Assembly (NCBI GenBank): GCA_027604665.1
Contig: JADGIZ010000409.1
Location: forward strand, 1 to 14,129
DNA from: Polyrhizophydium stewartii
Lineage: Eukaryota; Chytridiomycota; Chytridiomycetes; Rhizophydiales
Direction of reading: 5' to 3'
DNA length: 14,129 nt
Below the pieces are notes generated by a model. It worked only from the letters and a program-made list of their open reading frames with translations, was not told where the DNA came from and ran no database searches. Both the position numbers and the translations under genes were made by a program. Below, piece after piece: positions 6,137-14,129 of the stretch. Each line of letters starts with the position of its first letter. Within the stretch, counting starts at the first letter, position 1.

Positions 6137-8284
6137 TTACAGTGGGCCGTCTTCCCTGAAGGTCATGCCTTGTTCATCGAAATGCTGAGGCTGGCGCAAG
6201 TAGAACATGGCGCGCAAGTGCATGTTGATGCATGCGTTCTTGTCGCGGCACCAGATGGTGTCGCAATGGTCGCAGTGGCGGAGGCCCCAGGGCTCGATCA
6301 GGTTCTTGGCGTCGCAGTTGCGGGCGACCATGCGATCGGCGCCTTTGAGCCGCGGCATGACTGACACAGGCGGCAGCCGAGACAGCTTGTGGTCGACGAC
6401 GGGAGGTGGCTGCCTCTTGCGGTTGGCCTGCTGGCGGGCCGCGTTGGCACCCCCGCCGGGAGCGTGAGGAGCAGCAAGTGTCAGTTGCATGGAAGGCACG
6501 AGAAGGCGATGCGACACCGACCGTTGGATCCATTGCTATCCATGGGTGCGGGTGCAGAGGCAGCAGGGGCGGCTTGGGCGGCATCTGCATGTGCGCCGAG
6601 TGTGTCAGCACGAGACGCAGCAGATGCAATGCGATGCGAGGACATCACCTTGTGCGGCAGCCTGCAAGGCAGCAGTGAGAGCCTTTTCCAGGCGAGCTGC
6701 GACTCGGGATGTGGCCTCACTCAGGGCGAACTTGATGGCCATGTCCGCCTCGTCCTGCGTGATCGGCAGGGGCCGCAGTGAGATGCTGAGGGGGAAGGCC
6801 TGCTGATTATCCGGCTGGATGTGCTTGCGGGCGAGCTTGACCAGTAAATGGGCCTTGCGCTTGATCTGCCTGTCTTGCTTGCTCCGTGCCCAGGCCTTGA
6901 GCCCATCCTCGGTCGGCGGCAGCTGCTTGTGCAGCACCGCCTGCTGCATCTCTTTGCCTCACGTGGAGCAACACTTGCTGGTGCGGTGCTCCTTGACCCA
7001 GCAGACCGTCTTGCCCTGCGCGTCAGCCGGAGTTGTGATGCAGACCAACAGCAAACAGAGTCAACATACCTCACGAATCTTTGGAAGCAACCCACGGATC
7101 TGGTCGCTGCTCCTGGCTGCAGGAAGAGCTTGTTGCGTTACGCCCTCGATGAGTGTGCGCTGTGTCTGGCGGCGCTGTCGTTTCGACTGTGGTTGACTGG
7201 AGACGAGTTGGTGCAAGCAGTCGAGTGGGTGCAAGCAGGCAAGATGAGCAGCCGCAGTCAGCAATCTGCTTAACAGCCGCATCAGCCATATACACTCACT
7301 CAGCGTCTGAGGCCAAAACATCCTCGCTGCTGCCCTTGTCCGGAGCAGCACTCTGCTGCACTGCCTTGCCTTTCTTGCGCTTGCGCTTGGATGCGGTTAC
7401 AGGGGCTGCAGGCTGTTGGATCGGCAGAGTGGATGCTCGTCAGCCATGGCCGAGGCACAGACCAACCGCAAACAGGCAAACGCACCATATTCGCAGCAGA
7501 TCCAGTCGCTGCAACTGCTGCGTTGGCACCGCCTGCTGCGACGTCGCCCTCGACCGCACCATCAACCTGCATGGGTGCAATGTCGTGCAGGTCGGCCGCC
7601 TGCAGCAAGCAGCAAGTAGGTGTGGCAGAAAGTGAGCAACAGTCAGCAACAACAGCAGCACAACAGAGATTTCGGCACACCGTGCAAGCGACAGGCACCA
7701 GCAGACAGATCGGCGCAACTCACAATTTTGCCAATGCTTGTGCAATTGGATGTCTCGTCGTGGATTCGGAGCCCAGCCACCATGTAAGATCTCTGCGACG
7801 GGGTGGCTGCGCCGAGTGCAATGGTCTTGCAGTAGCCAGTCTTGGTCAGGTGCGTCTTGCAGGTTTTGAGCGGCTTGTCGGATTTGCGGCAGGTCTGCAG
7901 GGATGTTGCATGAGGTCAGTGTCGCGCCTGCAAATCAGAATCCCAGATCCCCCGTGGCCTTTGTGTGGCAGCCGGGTTTGGAAGAACGGCAAGGGGCAGC
8001 ACAGATGTTGCAACACATCGTGCAGACAACAGCATGGTTCGGGAAGTGCGTCTTGAAGTGCGAACCGATCTCTTTGTGCCTGAAAAACTCGTTGCAGCCA
8101 ATCCAGTTGCGCTTGATGCGCTGCTGGCCCCTGCTCTTGCAGTCAATGTGTGTTTGGCGCACGTGGGCGTACAGGGCGTCAGGCGAGGCAAAGATAGCAC
8201 CGCACGCGGCCACCTCGACCCCCCATGTATTATGGTCGATTTCCGGTTACTAACGTCCCACAGACACGAAACTTCGAATTTCAT
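6137..8284 (-). CDS. C2H2-like zinc-finger gene with Fanzor-like (TnpB-related) C-terminus, interrupted by an in-frame TGA
   Basis: Minus-strand locus. Exons with matching phases: 7724-7894, 7486-7599, 7300-7412, 7070-7196, 6649-7015, 6518-6584 and 6137-6413; all their introns have CTGAC. The last intron (6414-6517) is the least certain. Upstream, coding at about 7936-8213 is open, but its donor is unresolved; an exon 8255-8284 (MKFEVSCLWD) joined over 41 bp is tentative. The N-terminal part holds CGAIFASPDALYAHVRQTH, a C2H2-like finger, then GCNEFFRHKEIGSHFKTH and a Cys-rich segment (CRKSDKPLKTCKTH). A low-complexity Ala/Lys linker follows. The C-terminal part has WVKEHRTSKCCST, a TGA, then GKEM, and about 200 residues later GLRHCDHCDTIWCRDKNA. 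In Fanzor/TnpB nucleases these correspond to the RuvC-II Glu with TSKxCSxCG and to the second zinc-ribbon half with the RuvC-III Asp. No RuvC-I motif was seen. It may be a domesticated or decaying Fanzor. I am moderately sure of the homology and unsure of the full model. Confidence 0.55.
6959..6961 (-). other. In-frame TGA at the second Cys of the Fanzor-like zinc ribbon
   Basis: Minus-strand codon TGA between ACG and GGC. The flanking residues are TSKCCST and GKEM, and the same frame stays open on both sides through a long exon. The Fanzor/TnpB pattern TSKxCSxCG puts a Cys exactly here, and Cys codons (TGC/TGT) differ from TGA by one base. I found no intron that removes it while keeping phase: the 22- and 40-bp candidates starting at GTGAGG shift the frame. 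Confidence 0.75.
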
Positions 8285-8370
8285 TCTTGCGTCTTATGAG
8301 TCGGCCAAAACCAGCTGAAAATTCGAATTTCTCTCTTTACCGACTCAGCGCCTTTTGGCCCGCAAGCGCT
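8285..8370. promoter_or_regulatory. 86-bp divergent promoter between Fanzor-like and recombinase-like genes, with repeats
   Basis: Likely bidirectional control region. It holds an exact 8-bp inverted repeat, TGAGTCGG at 8297-8304 and CCGACTCA at 8340-8347, each with a TGAGTC core like that bound by Gcn4/AP-1 bZIP proteins. Between the arms lies the 12-bp perfect palindrome AAATTCGAATTT (8319-8330). The 10-mer TTCGAATTTC occurs twice, at 8273-8282 and 8322-8331, as a direct repeat 49 bp apart. The region is AT-rich compared with its surroundings. Confidence 0.5.
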
Positions 8371-11300
8371 ATGCAGCAGCAGCGAGACCAGGCCCTCGCG
8401 TCGTCCGCGCGGCCCGCGACGCCCCATGCGTCCGAGTCGCTGGGCACCCGCGGCCGGCCCGCAGGCTCTGCCACCGCCGAGCTTGCGCCCGTGGCTCAGC
8501 CGAAAAGTGCGCGTTCGCCCGCCTGTTTCCCGTCCACCCCCTCACCGCCCATCAGAACATACCCTGGGCCGCACCGCTGACCCGCTCCTGCATCTTCCGC
8601 CGCGGCTTCTGCGGGTGGAAAAAAACTGGCCACAAAAGCACCCACGGAGGGAATGCACCATATCGACCCAGTCTCCGACCTGCCCGAGCTCGACGCCGAT
8701 CCGCCCTCGCCATCCACCGAGACCGGTCCCGCCGCCGATGACCCATATCTCGCTCAGCCAACCAAAGCCGCAGGGCAAGGTGCGGCACGCAAATCACGGC
8801 TCGGCGCCGCCGTGCCCGACCAGGCCATGGCGGCCTTTGAGGCGGGCGTCCAGGCCGTGCTGGACAAGTACGGACTGGCGCATGGCCGCATCAACCTGAA
8901 CGACTGGCCGCAGGTGCCCAATCTGAGCGAGAACTCGCGGCGCACGTACACCAAGCATGCCGCCGGTGAGATCGTTGCTGCATATCCCTTGCATTGCATC
9001 TCACATCGCACTGATGTTGTGTCAATTCGCAACCATCGTCGCGACCACCACGGCCCGCCCGCGGCATCCAGCACTGCGTCGCTTCTGCGCACTGGTCGGC
9101 GACTACAACTCGGCTGTCATGCTCATCGACTATCCCCCGGAGCCCACCAATCCACCATCTGTGCCCGCGTTGGACCCTGGCACCCTGGCGGCATACATCC
9201 ATTATCGCTTCCTCGACCGCGGCTCGCCAGTCCTACACCAGGACGGCAAGTCCGCCGTCACGGTTCTCAACGAGCCCTTACTTGCCGTCGGAAGCTGGGA
9301 GTCGACCCAAAATCTCGAGCAGCTTGCGTCGGTAATCTCGGTCATGCATCGCTCGCACCACCACACCGAGACGTTTGTTCCAGCGTGCCCGGCGTGCGCG
9401 GCCCTTTCCGCCCAAGAAGCCGCAGCTACCCGCCCGTGCACGCATCCGCGGCATCCGCCTGGTCGTGGCTGGCATCCGATGCACACGGGCGACCCCATGA
9501 CACATCCCAACTTGCAAGAGATCCTTCGCACGATGCGCAAGCGCTCGCTGCGCATGCGCACGCCGGCTCCGAATCTTTCCATTGAAGGCTATCTCATGAT
9601 GCACGACCTGCGTCTGATTTACAACATGCTCATGGGCTCAAACCGCATTGAAAACCTGCAACTTTGGACGCTGCTGCTTGTGTCGCTCAAGCTCATTATA
9701 CGCCCCGGCGAGGCCCTCGAAATTCTGCTGGACGAGCCTGCCGACGATAACGACCCTGTGGCAGCCACGACAAGCTTCATCAAGACGCGCGCGTGCCTCT
9801 TTGACAGCAACAGCATCATCCAAAGCGTGTGCATCTCGCTCGCCGGCAAAGCCGAAACCCAGGCCGCGCTCCTGTACCTGCATCCGGACAAGGACACGCC
9901 ATGGATGTGCCCCGTGCGCCATCTGATGCTTTACTTGCATCGCACCGGCCTCACATCCGGCCAGCTGTTCCCCATGCTCTCGTCCAGTCGTGACGTCTGC
10001 GGTCCGCTCAGCTACACGACGCTGCACTCGCGCATAAGCAAGGCGATCCGCGGCGCCATGGGCGAAGACACGAGCGTCGGCGTTCGCAGCATTTGGAAGA
10101 CGGCACATCTCCTGGCGGCGCTCGGCGGCGCTGATCGCGGCGCATTGGTTTCCTGCGCTCGGCACCGGACCGTCGACATGTACATCAGAGACGCTCGAGC
10201 GCTGATCTCCAGCGCTCAGCTGAGTGCCACGCAAGCCTTGCGAATCGCGGTGCCAAAGTGGATTCCGACGCGATTTCCAAACGACTTGCCGCCGGCAGAC
10301 GTCGCCAACAACAGGCCGGTCCAGGATATGCCGCTGCTGGAATATGCCCGAATCTACGTCGAGACGCACTGCGAATCAGCCAACGACGAACCGGTTGACG
10401 GCTCGCAGCTTCTGAACGGGGCTCAGATGGACGAGTGGCTCAGGAACCGGATCCGCCAGCTGTTCGTCAATGAGTCCCCGGAAAAGATTGATCAGCTTGA
10501 GCGGCTTGTCGATATGGCTCTCAAGCAAGCATACGATCGGGGGCTCCGCGATGCGAGCAACGCCACCTTTGCAGGCACATCGACCAACGGCGCCATCAAG
10601 ACATCACACGCATCACGAACCGCAGACGCTGCCGCCGCTGACTCGGCGGAACGGTACTCTGAATCCTCGCCCGAAGCTCCGTTGTCAGCGCCCTGGCTTG
10701 GGCTCACTGTGGGCGACGGCGAAGAAGGCTCGGCATCGAACCACGCACTGATGCTCGCCTCCTCTGAGAACGGCGACGATCTTGCACTCCAGCGCGCTTT
10801 GAACGCAAAGATATCCGCATCTGCCCGCCAGCCGTCGATCGCTGGTTCCGCAAAGGCGAGCTCGGCGCAGGCATCGCCGCAGCCTCCGTTGCCTCTCCCG
10901 CCGAAGCCCCCCGCGCCGCCGCCGGTCGTGTTAGCGGACGTCGAGGGCATCTGGAGCCACCGCGACAAGAAATCCATCGCACAAGCCAGCGACAGCGTGC
11001 AGGCCACGCCAGGGTCGTTTGGTACGCCCTTGCTGGGACAGCCGCGCCAGAAGCGGCGCATCGCCAAGACAAGCTACCCAACCGTCGACAGCTTCAGTGC
11101 ACAAGTTCCCGGCGACTCTGGTGGCTCTGCGCGGCAAGACGATGACGGACGGCAGCTGGACGATATGGACCACGACGAAGATGCAGACGAGAGTGTATAC
11201 CTCGATATCGACGACGGCGATGTCTCGGTTGACGACGCTGGCGTCTTCAGCGGCTCTGGCCTCAAGTCCAAAGGCGACGACCGCCGAGACGGCCAGCTGG

Positions 11301-11710
11301 CCGAGTACGCCCAAGGCGCACTCAAGCGGACGGCTTCTCGCGCACCAAAGCGTGCGCGCACGAGCTCCAGCGGCCTGCTGCCCAAGGACAACCTCGACGG
11401 GCGCCTGCAGATCGCCTCCCTCGCGACGCCGACCGAAAAGATCAACGCCATAATCCGGATCAGCGAGAAGCTGCCCCCGACAGGCCAGCTGACCGACGCC
11501 GCTCGATCGTGGGTCAGTAACGAGATGCGGCCCACCATGCATTGCCTTGGCAACCATTTTGGCGGCGTCATTGACGACTTTCTCGCACATCACGGCATGG
11601 TGCGAGCGTTTGTGCCCTCGACGTTCAAGCGCGCCCATTGCACCGGCCACGGCAATGTGTGCACTCGCTTCACGCCGCGCAAGCCGAGGTCAGACGCAGT
11701 CCCGTTCTAA
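8371..11710 (+). CDS. Tyrosine-recombinase-like (Crypton-like) protein
   Basis: Three exons: 8371-8506, 8672-8965 and 9072-11710, with introns of 165 and 106 bp and matching phases. The product is 1022 residues. The second junction assembles a core-binding SAM-like segment, SENSRRTYTKHAAALRRF, followed by a helical region to about 340. The catalytic-like domain has R354 and E357 in IIRPGEALEILLDE, K403 in SLAGKAET, CPVRHLMLYL, then R482 in VGVRSIWKTAHLLAALGG, and ARHRTVDMYIRDA with H508 and Y514. Family knowledge: these match the Arg, Lys, Arg, His/Trp and Tyr positions of tyrosine recombinases; the His of the HxxR box appears to be Val here. The tail is long: Pro-rich at about 745-760, acidic at about 839-866, a basic KRTASRAPKRAR segment at about 894, and a C-terminal AHCTGHGNVCTRF Cys/His cluster. 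It is nuclear by inference, either a transposase or a domesticated derivative. The start is the first Met after the divergent promoter. Confidence 0.6.
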
Positions 11711-11892
11711 CGCGGCGGAATGAACCGATCGGTTTGGATGTCCATCTGCCGCGATGCTTCGCTCTTGGGCACTTGCTCTTTTCGAAAGGGTGCATCCGGC
11801 AGCTTTGTTGGGGCAATGCCGTGGGGAGAAGCGCCATCAGAAGCGGATTCGGAGACATTGCTGCACTTTCCCGCCACACCCCAACGGCCGCA
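11711..11892 (+). promoter_or_regulatory. Upstream region of the FKBP gene
   Basis: 182 bp between the recombinase-like stop and the FKBP start, so it holds the end of one transcript and the promoter of the next. It contains the 12-bp palindrome AACCGATCGGTT (11723-11734), a TTTTCGAAA stretch near 11777-11787, and CAGAAGCGGATT (11838-11849), the 12-mer shared with the ankyrin/aminopeptidase promoter. Confidence 0.45.
11723..11734. repeat. 12-bp perfect palindrome AACCGATCGGTT
   Basis: Perfectly self-complementary sequence 13 bp after the recombinase-like stop codon. It could be a binding site for a dimeric regulator of the FKBP gene, or a chance occurrence. Confidence 0.6.
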
Positions 11893-12776
11893 ATGGGCCG
11901 CGACGCAACGTACCCGCCGCCCGGCCAGCACCAGCAGCGCGCGCACTCGTACGAGCCGCAGGAAGCACATGCGAGCTCGCACCGCAGCTCGCGCCTCTCC
12001 AAGCGCACGGTGCTCCTGCTCGCGCTGGCCTTCCTGGCCACGGCGTGCATCGGCGTGGCGGCCTACCTCTATTTCGGGACGACGCTGTTGCGCAACGGCG
12101 ACGGCTCGCCCGCAGCTCCGGCCGCCGGCACTACGCCCACAAGCCAGTTCTGGAGCAAGGTCGTCCTCACGCAGGGCGACGGCAAGACGTACCCGGCCGT
12201 GGTGAGCAGGCATGGCGCTGGACAGTGTCTCCATGTGTGCTTGTGGCGCCGACTGACCGCCAACGTCGCTTTCGGCGCACGTAGGGCCAGACCGTCACCG
12301 TGCACTGTGAGTCTGCGGGCGCTGGCGAGCGCATGCTTGTCTCGCGGCGGAAGCTGACCCACCGATGCCCGCAGACGTTGGCACTGTGAGTGGTCTGGCG
12401 GCCAATGCACGCTCCCCGCGCATGAGAGCGAGTGCTGACCATGCACCCGTCTCGCAGTTTACAAACGGAAGTGTGTTCGACTCGTCCCGGGCCCGAGGCA
12501 AGCCATTCTCGGTCGCCATCGGCATGGGCAAGGTCATCAAGGGCTGGGACGAGGGTGTGCCCTCCATGTCGCTGCGCGAGCGCTCGAACTTTACAATCCA
12601 GCCCAGCTATGCCTACGGCGATAACGGCGTCAAGGGCGTGATCCCGCCAAAGAGCGTGCTGCTGTTTGACGTGCGTCTCGCGAGCTCTCTGAAGCTCGGT
12701 TGACGATATATTACCAACTGGATGGACTGACGCTGTGTGTTTCTGGCAGATCGAGCTCTTGTCCATTGGTAGCTGA
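11893..12776 (+). CDS. Membrane-anchored FKBP-type peptidyl-prolyl isomerase
   Basis: Five exons: 11893-12201, 12285-12306, 12375-12385, 12458-12670 and 12750-12776. The introns are 83, 68, 72 and 79 bp, all with GTG donors and CTGAC branch points. The product is 193 residues. An N-terminal cytosolic-side stretch (1-38) precedes one hydrophobic helix at about 39-61 (VLLLALAFLATACIGVAAYLY), so it is probably a type II single-pass protein with the catalytic domain in the ER lumen or secretory pathway. The FKBP domain follows: KVVLTQGDGKTYP, GQTVTVHYVGT (built from the two microexons), NGSVFDSSRARGKPFSVAIG, GKVIKGWDEGVPSMSL, SYAYG, IPPKSVLLFDIELLSIGS. The pocket residues Y111, F121, D122, the V-I-K-G-W motif and the Tyr of YAYG are all present, so it should catalyse cis/trans prolyl isomerisation and bind FK506-like ligands. 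The reading frame is continuous only with all four introns removed. Confidence 0.92.
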
Positions 12777-13057
12777 GAATCCCAATCTATCTCTCTCACG
12801 CTGACATCCAAATCCAATCAGACCACAATCTCGCATGCCCCGACGCCCAAATGTAGGCATAAAGCACAGGATACGCTTCAGTCTTGAATGCGCGGATTCG
12901 CCGAGTCATGTAAGGGCTGGCCATTTCCGCACCGCATCCCATTCAGACCTCACATCCCTCCAATCCCTCGTGCATTCCAAAGCGCGGACAGCACTGATCG
13001 CACGTCCATGGATTTGGGTCTGATGTGCGTGGTAATATCGTCTCAGCGAAGCAATCT
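12777..13057. other. Convergent intergenic spacer between FKBP and SF3A2
   Basis: 281 bp between two stop codons on opposite strands. It is expected to hold both 3' UTRs. A plus-strand GGCATAAAGC near 12855-12864 is a weak candidate polyadenylation signal. No other gene, RNA or repeat was recognised. Confidence 0.45.
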
Positions 13058-13954
13058 TTAGTTTGGCGGCATTGCGGCGGCAGCGACCGCAGGCCCGCGC
13101 TCGGCCTTGAAGAAGAATTGCAGATGGAACTGCTTGGTGTCTGTGTCCCAGTGCGTCCAGAACCGACCCTCGCCCATGTCGATCTCGAAACTCTGGATCT
13201 TAAAGGCAATCGTCTCGTACGGCTCAGCGGCAATCAGGAGGTACTGAAAGTGCCTGCTGGGCAGCTCGATGCGCTGCTGGTACGCCGACATGAAGCGGTG
13301 CCGCGGCTTGATGCCGTCGGCGATCTGCGGGTAGTGGATCTGCAGCAGCATGCCAAACTGGTGCGTGACCGGGTCGCGCACTTTGGTGACTTTGTATCCG
13401 GGGCGGCCAATCTTGATGACGGCGCGGCGGACTGCGGGGGCGGCCTGCGCGCCGGGCGCCGGAACAGCCCCGGCGCCGACGCCTGCGCCCGCGCCAAAGC
13501 CGCCCGGCCCGCCGCCCATCGGAGCGCCGTGACCGACAAACGGGCCCTGCGAGCTGCGGGCGTCGAGCTGCGCACGGCGGCCCAGGTTCATCTGGTGCTT
13601 GCGCGCCTGCGTGTGCGCCAGGTACGAGCCCTCGGTCGTATGCAGCGTCAGGCACAGCCGGCACTCGTACGTGCCCAGGTGGTTCTTCATGAAGTACGGG
13701 TCCTTGGCCAGGTCAATGGTCTCGAGCGCCAACCGGCGCAGCCTCTCGCGGCGGCCGACCTCGGTCTCCGAGTGTCCGGCGACACCGCCCGAGCCCGGCT
13801 TGGAGCCTGCGCGGTTCTGCACCGGCCGTCAGCACCGTGCAGGCGAACCAGGCAATCGGATGAGGCACCAGAGCTGCCTGCTGCCCGCGGCGCAGCAGCA
13901 GACGAGCTCGCAGCAGCCCGGCGTCGAGCGTTTTCGGCGCACCTGAAAGTCCAT
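13058..13954 (-). CDS. SF3A2: Splicing factor 3A subunit 2 (SF3A2/Prp11)
   Basis: Two exons on the minus strand. The first coding exon, 13943-13954, encodes only MDFQ. A 126-bp intron (GTGCGC, CTGAC, GTGCAG) follows, then 13058-13816. The product is 256 residues. Family knowledge: SF3A2 is part of the SF3a complex of the U2 snRNP and is required for branch-site recognition and prespliceosome assembly. The match to animal SF3A2 is extensive: MDFQ then GSKPGSGGVA, RRERLRRLALETIDLAKDPY, FMKNHLGTYECRLCLTLH, a matrin/U1-type zinc finger with C56, C59, H72 and H78, IGRPGYKVTK, and RHRFMSAYQQRIELP followed by YLLIAAEPYETIAFK and a WTHW motif. A Gly/Ala-rich insert (about 95-125) replaces the linker. 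The Pro-rich C-terminal repeats of the human protein are absent; the chain ends soon after FFKAERGPA. The tiny first exon was chosen because only it gives the conserved N-terminus. Confidence 0.96.
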
Positions 13955-14129
13955 CGCGGGATCCTTGGGAAAAACCGAAAACGACAAAATCCATCAGACA
14001 TATGCGAGGTTGGTAATGAAAATCGAACGGCCGAAGAACATTCGGGGTGGAAAAGCTGCGTTCATTGAAGAGCAAGAAACAAACGCGGCGCCGAGTGCCT
14101 ATGTGGACTGGCTACGCCTCACTCGAGAA
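13955..14129 (-). promoter_or_regulatory. Upstream region of SF3A2
   Basis: 175 bp upstream of the SF3A2 start (minus strand) to the window end. It is AT-rich near the gene, with a run of A and GAAAA motifs on the plus strand. Upstream ATG codons in other frames occur in the nearest 50 bp, so short upstream ORFs are possible if transcription starts further out. No TATA box is evident. Confidence 0.4.

Larger units (their letters stand above)
6137..11710. mobile_element. Candidate composite element: Fanzor-like gene plus tyrosine-recombinase gene (Crypton-like), ends not found
   Basis: Two accessory genes lie head to head with an 86-bp shared upstream region. One is Fanzor-like and the other has tyrosine-recombinase features. 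Fanzor genes are known to be carried by several eukaryotic transposon groups, Cryptons included. I could not identify terminal repeats or a target-site duplication; Cryptons usually lack terminal inverted repeats, so this does not decide the matter. Both genes could equally be resident, domesticated genes. The span given is the span of the two coding regions only. Confidence 0.3.

Noticed and set aside
6939..6978. Short intron starting GTGAGG (22 or 40 bp) that would remove the in-frame TGA
   Set aside because: Both lengths are below the shortest well-supported intron here (54 bp), lack CTGAC, and shift the frame out of the Fanzor-like reading.
8214..8254. 41-bp intron joining MKFEVSCLWD to the first zinc finger
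   Set aside because: Not accepted as established: phase fits, but it is too short, ends in GAG and has no CTGAC. It is mentioned only as tentative in the locus entry.
8653..9585. Unspliced 310-codon ORF over the recombinase-like 5' region
   Set aside because: Past 8965 it reads into intron and then the wrong frame. The spliced form restores SENSRRTYTKHAAALRRF and the long third exon.
1..14129. tRNA, rRNA, CRISPR array, or bacterial operon signals
   Set aside because: None were recognised. Spliceosomal introns and eukaryotic protein families make a prokaryotic reading untenable.

Overview
The window looks like nuclear DNA of a GC-rich, gene-dense, intron-bearing fungus, probably from an early-diverging lineage. 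The evidence for a fungus is a Zn2Cys6 zinc-cluster regulator and a GPI-anchored pepsin-like protease. The evidence for an early-diverging lineage is weaker: an ANKRD39-type ankyrin protein and a Fanzor-like (TnpB-related) gene, both of which I regard as unusual in Dikarya. Introns are short (mostly 54-126 bp). They start with GTG, most often GTGCG, and nearly all carry a CTGAC branch point shortly before a CAG acceptor. Every multi-exon model below rests on this grammar, on matching intron phases, and on protein motifs that read through the junctions.

Layout. 149-895 (+): Zn2Cys6 regulator. 896-1307: no gene resolved, with a (CT)26 tract. 1308-1781 (+): 3' part of a CTLH/CRA-like gene. 1827-2327 (-): ANKRD39-like ankyrin protein, head-to-head and only 39 bp from 2367-4134 (+), an M17 leucyl-type aminopeptidase. 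4300-5956 (-): five-exon secreted aspartic protease with a GPI signal. 6137-8284 (-): a many-exon locus that begins with C2H2-like zinc fingers and ends with a Fanzor-like RuvC-II / zinc ribbon / RuvC-III module, with an in-frame TGA at a zinc-ribbon cysteine position. 8371-11710 (+): a 1022-residue tyrosine-recombinase-like (Crypton-like) protein, divergent from the Fanzor-like gene across 86 bp. 11893-12776 (+): membrane-anchored FKBP prolyl isomerase with 22-nt and 11-nt microexons. 13058-13954 (-): splicing factor SF3A2 (Prp11).

Most of the window is ordinary housekeeping or secretory genes packed in divergent and convergent pairs. The accessory part is 6137-11710, where a Fanzor-like gene and a tyrosine-recombinase gene lie back to back. 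Fanzors are known as cargo of eukaryotic transposons, including Cryptons, so this pair may be the remains or a domesticated form of a composite element. The Fanzor part shows no recognisable RuvC-I motif and carries a stop codon, so an active RNA-guided nuclease is not supported by this sequence as it stands. Family assignments come from recognised motifs; no database search was possible.
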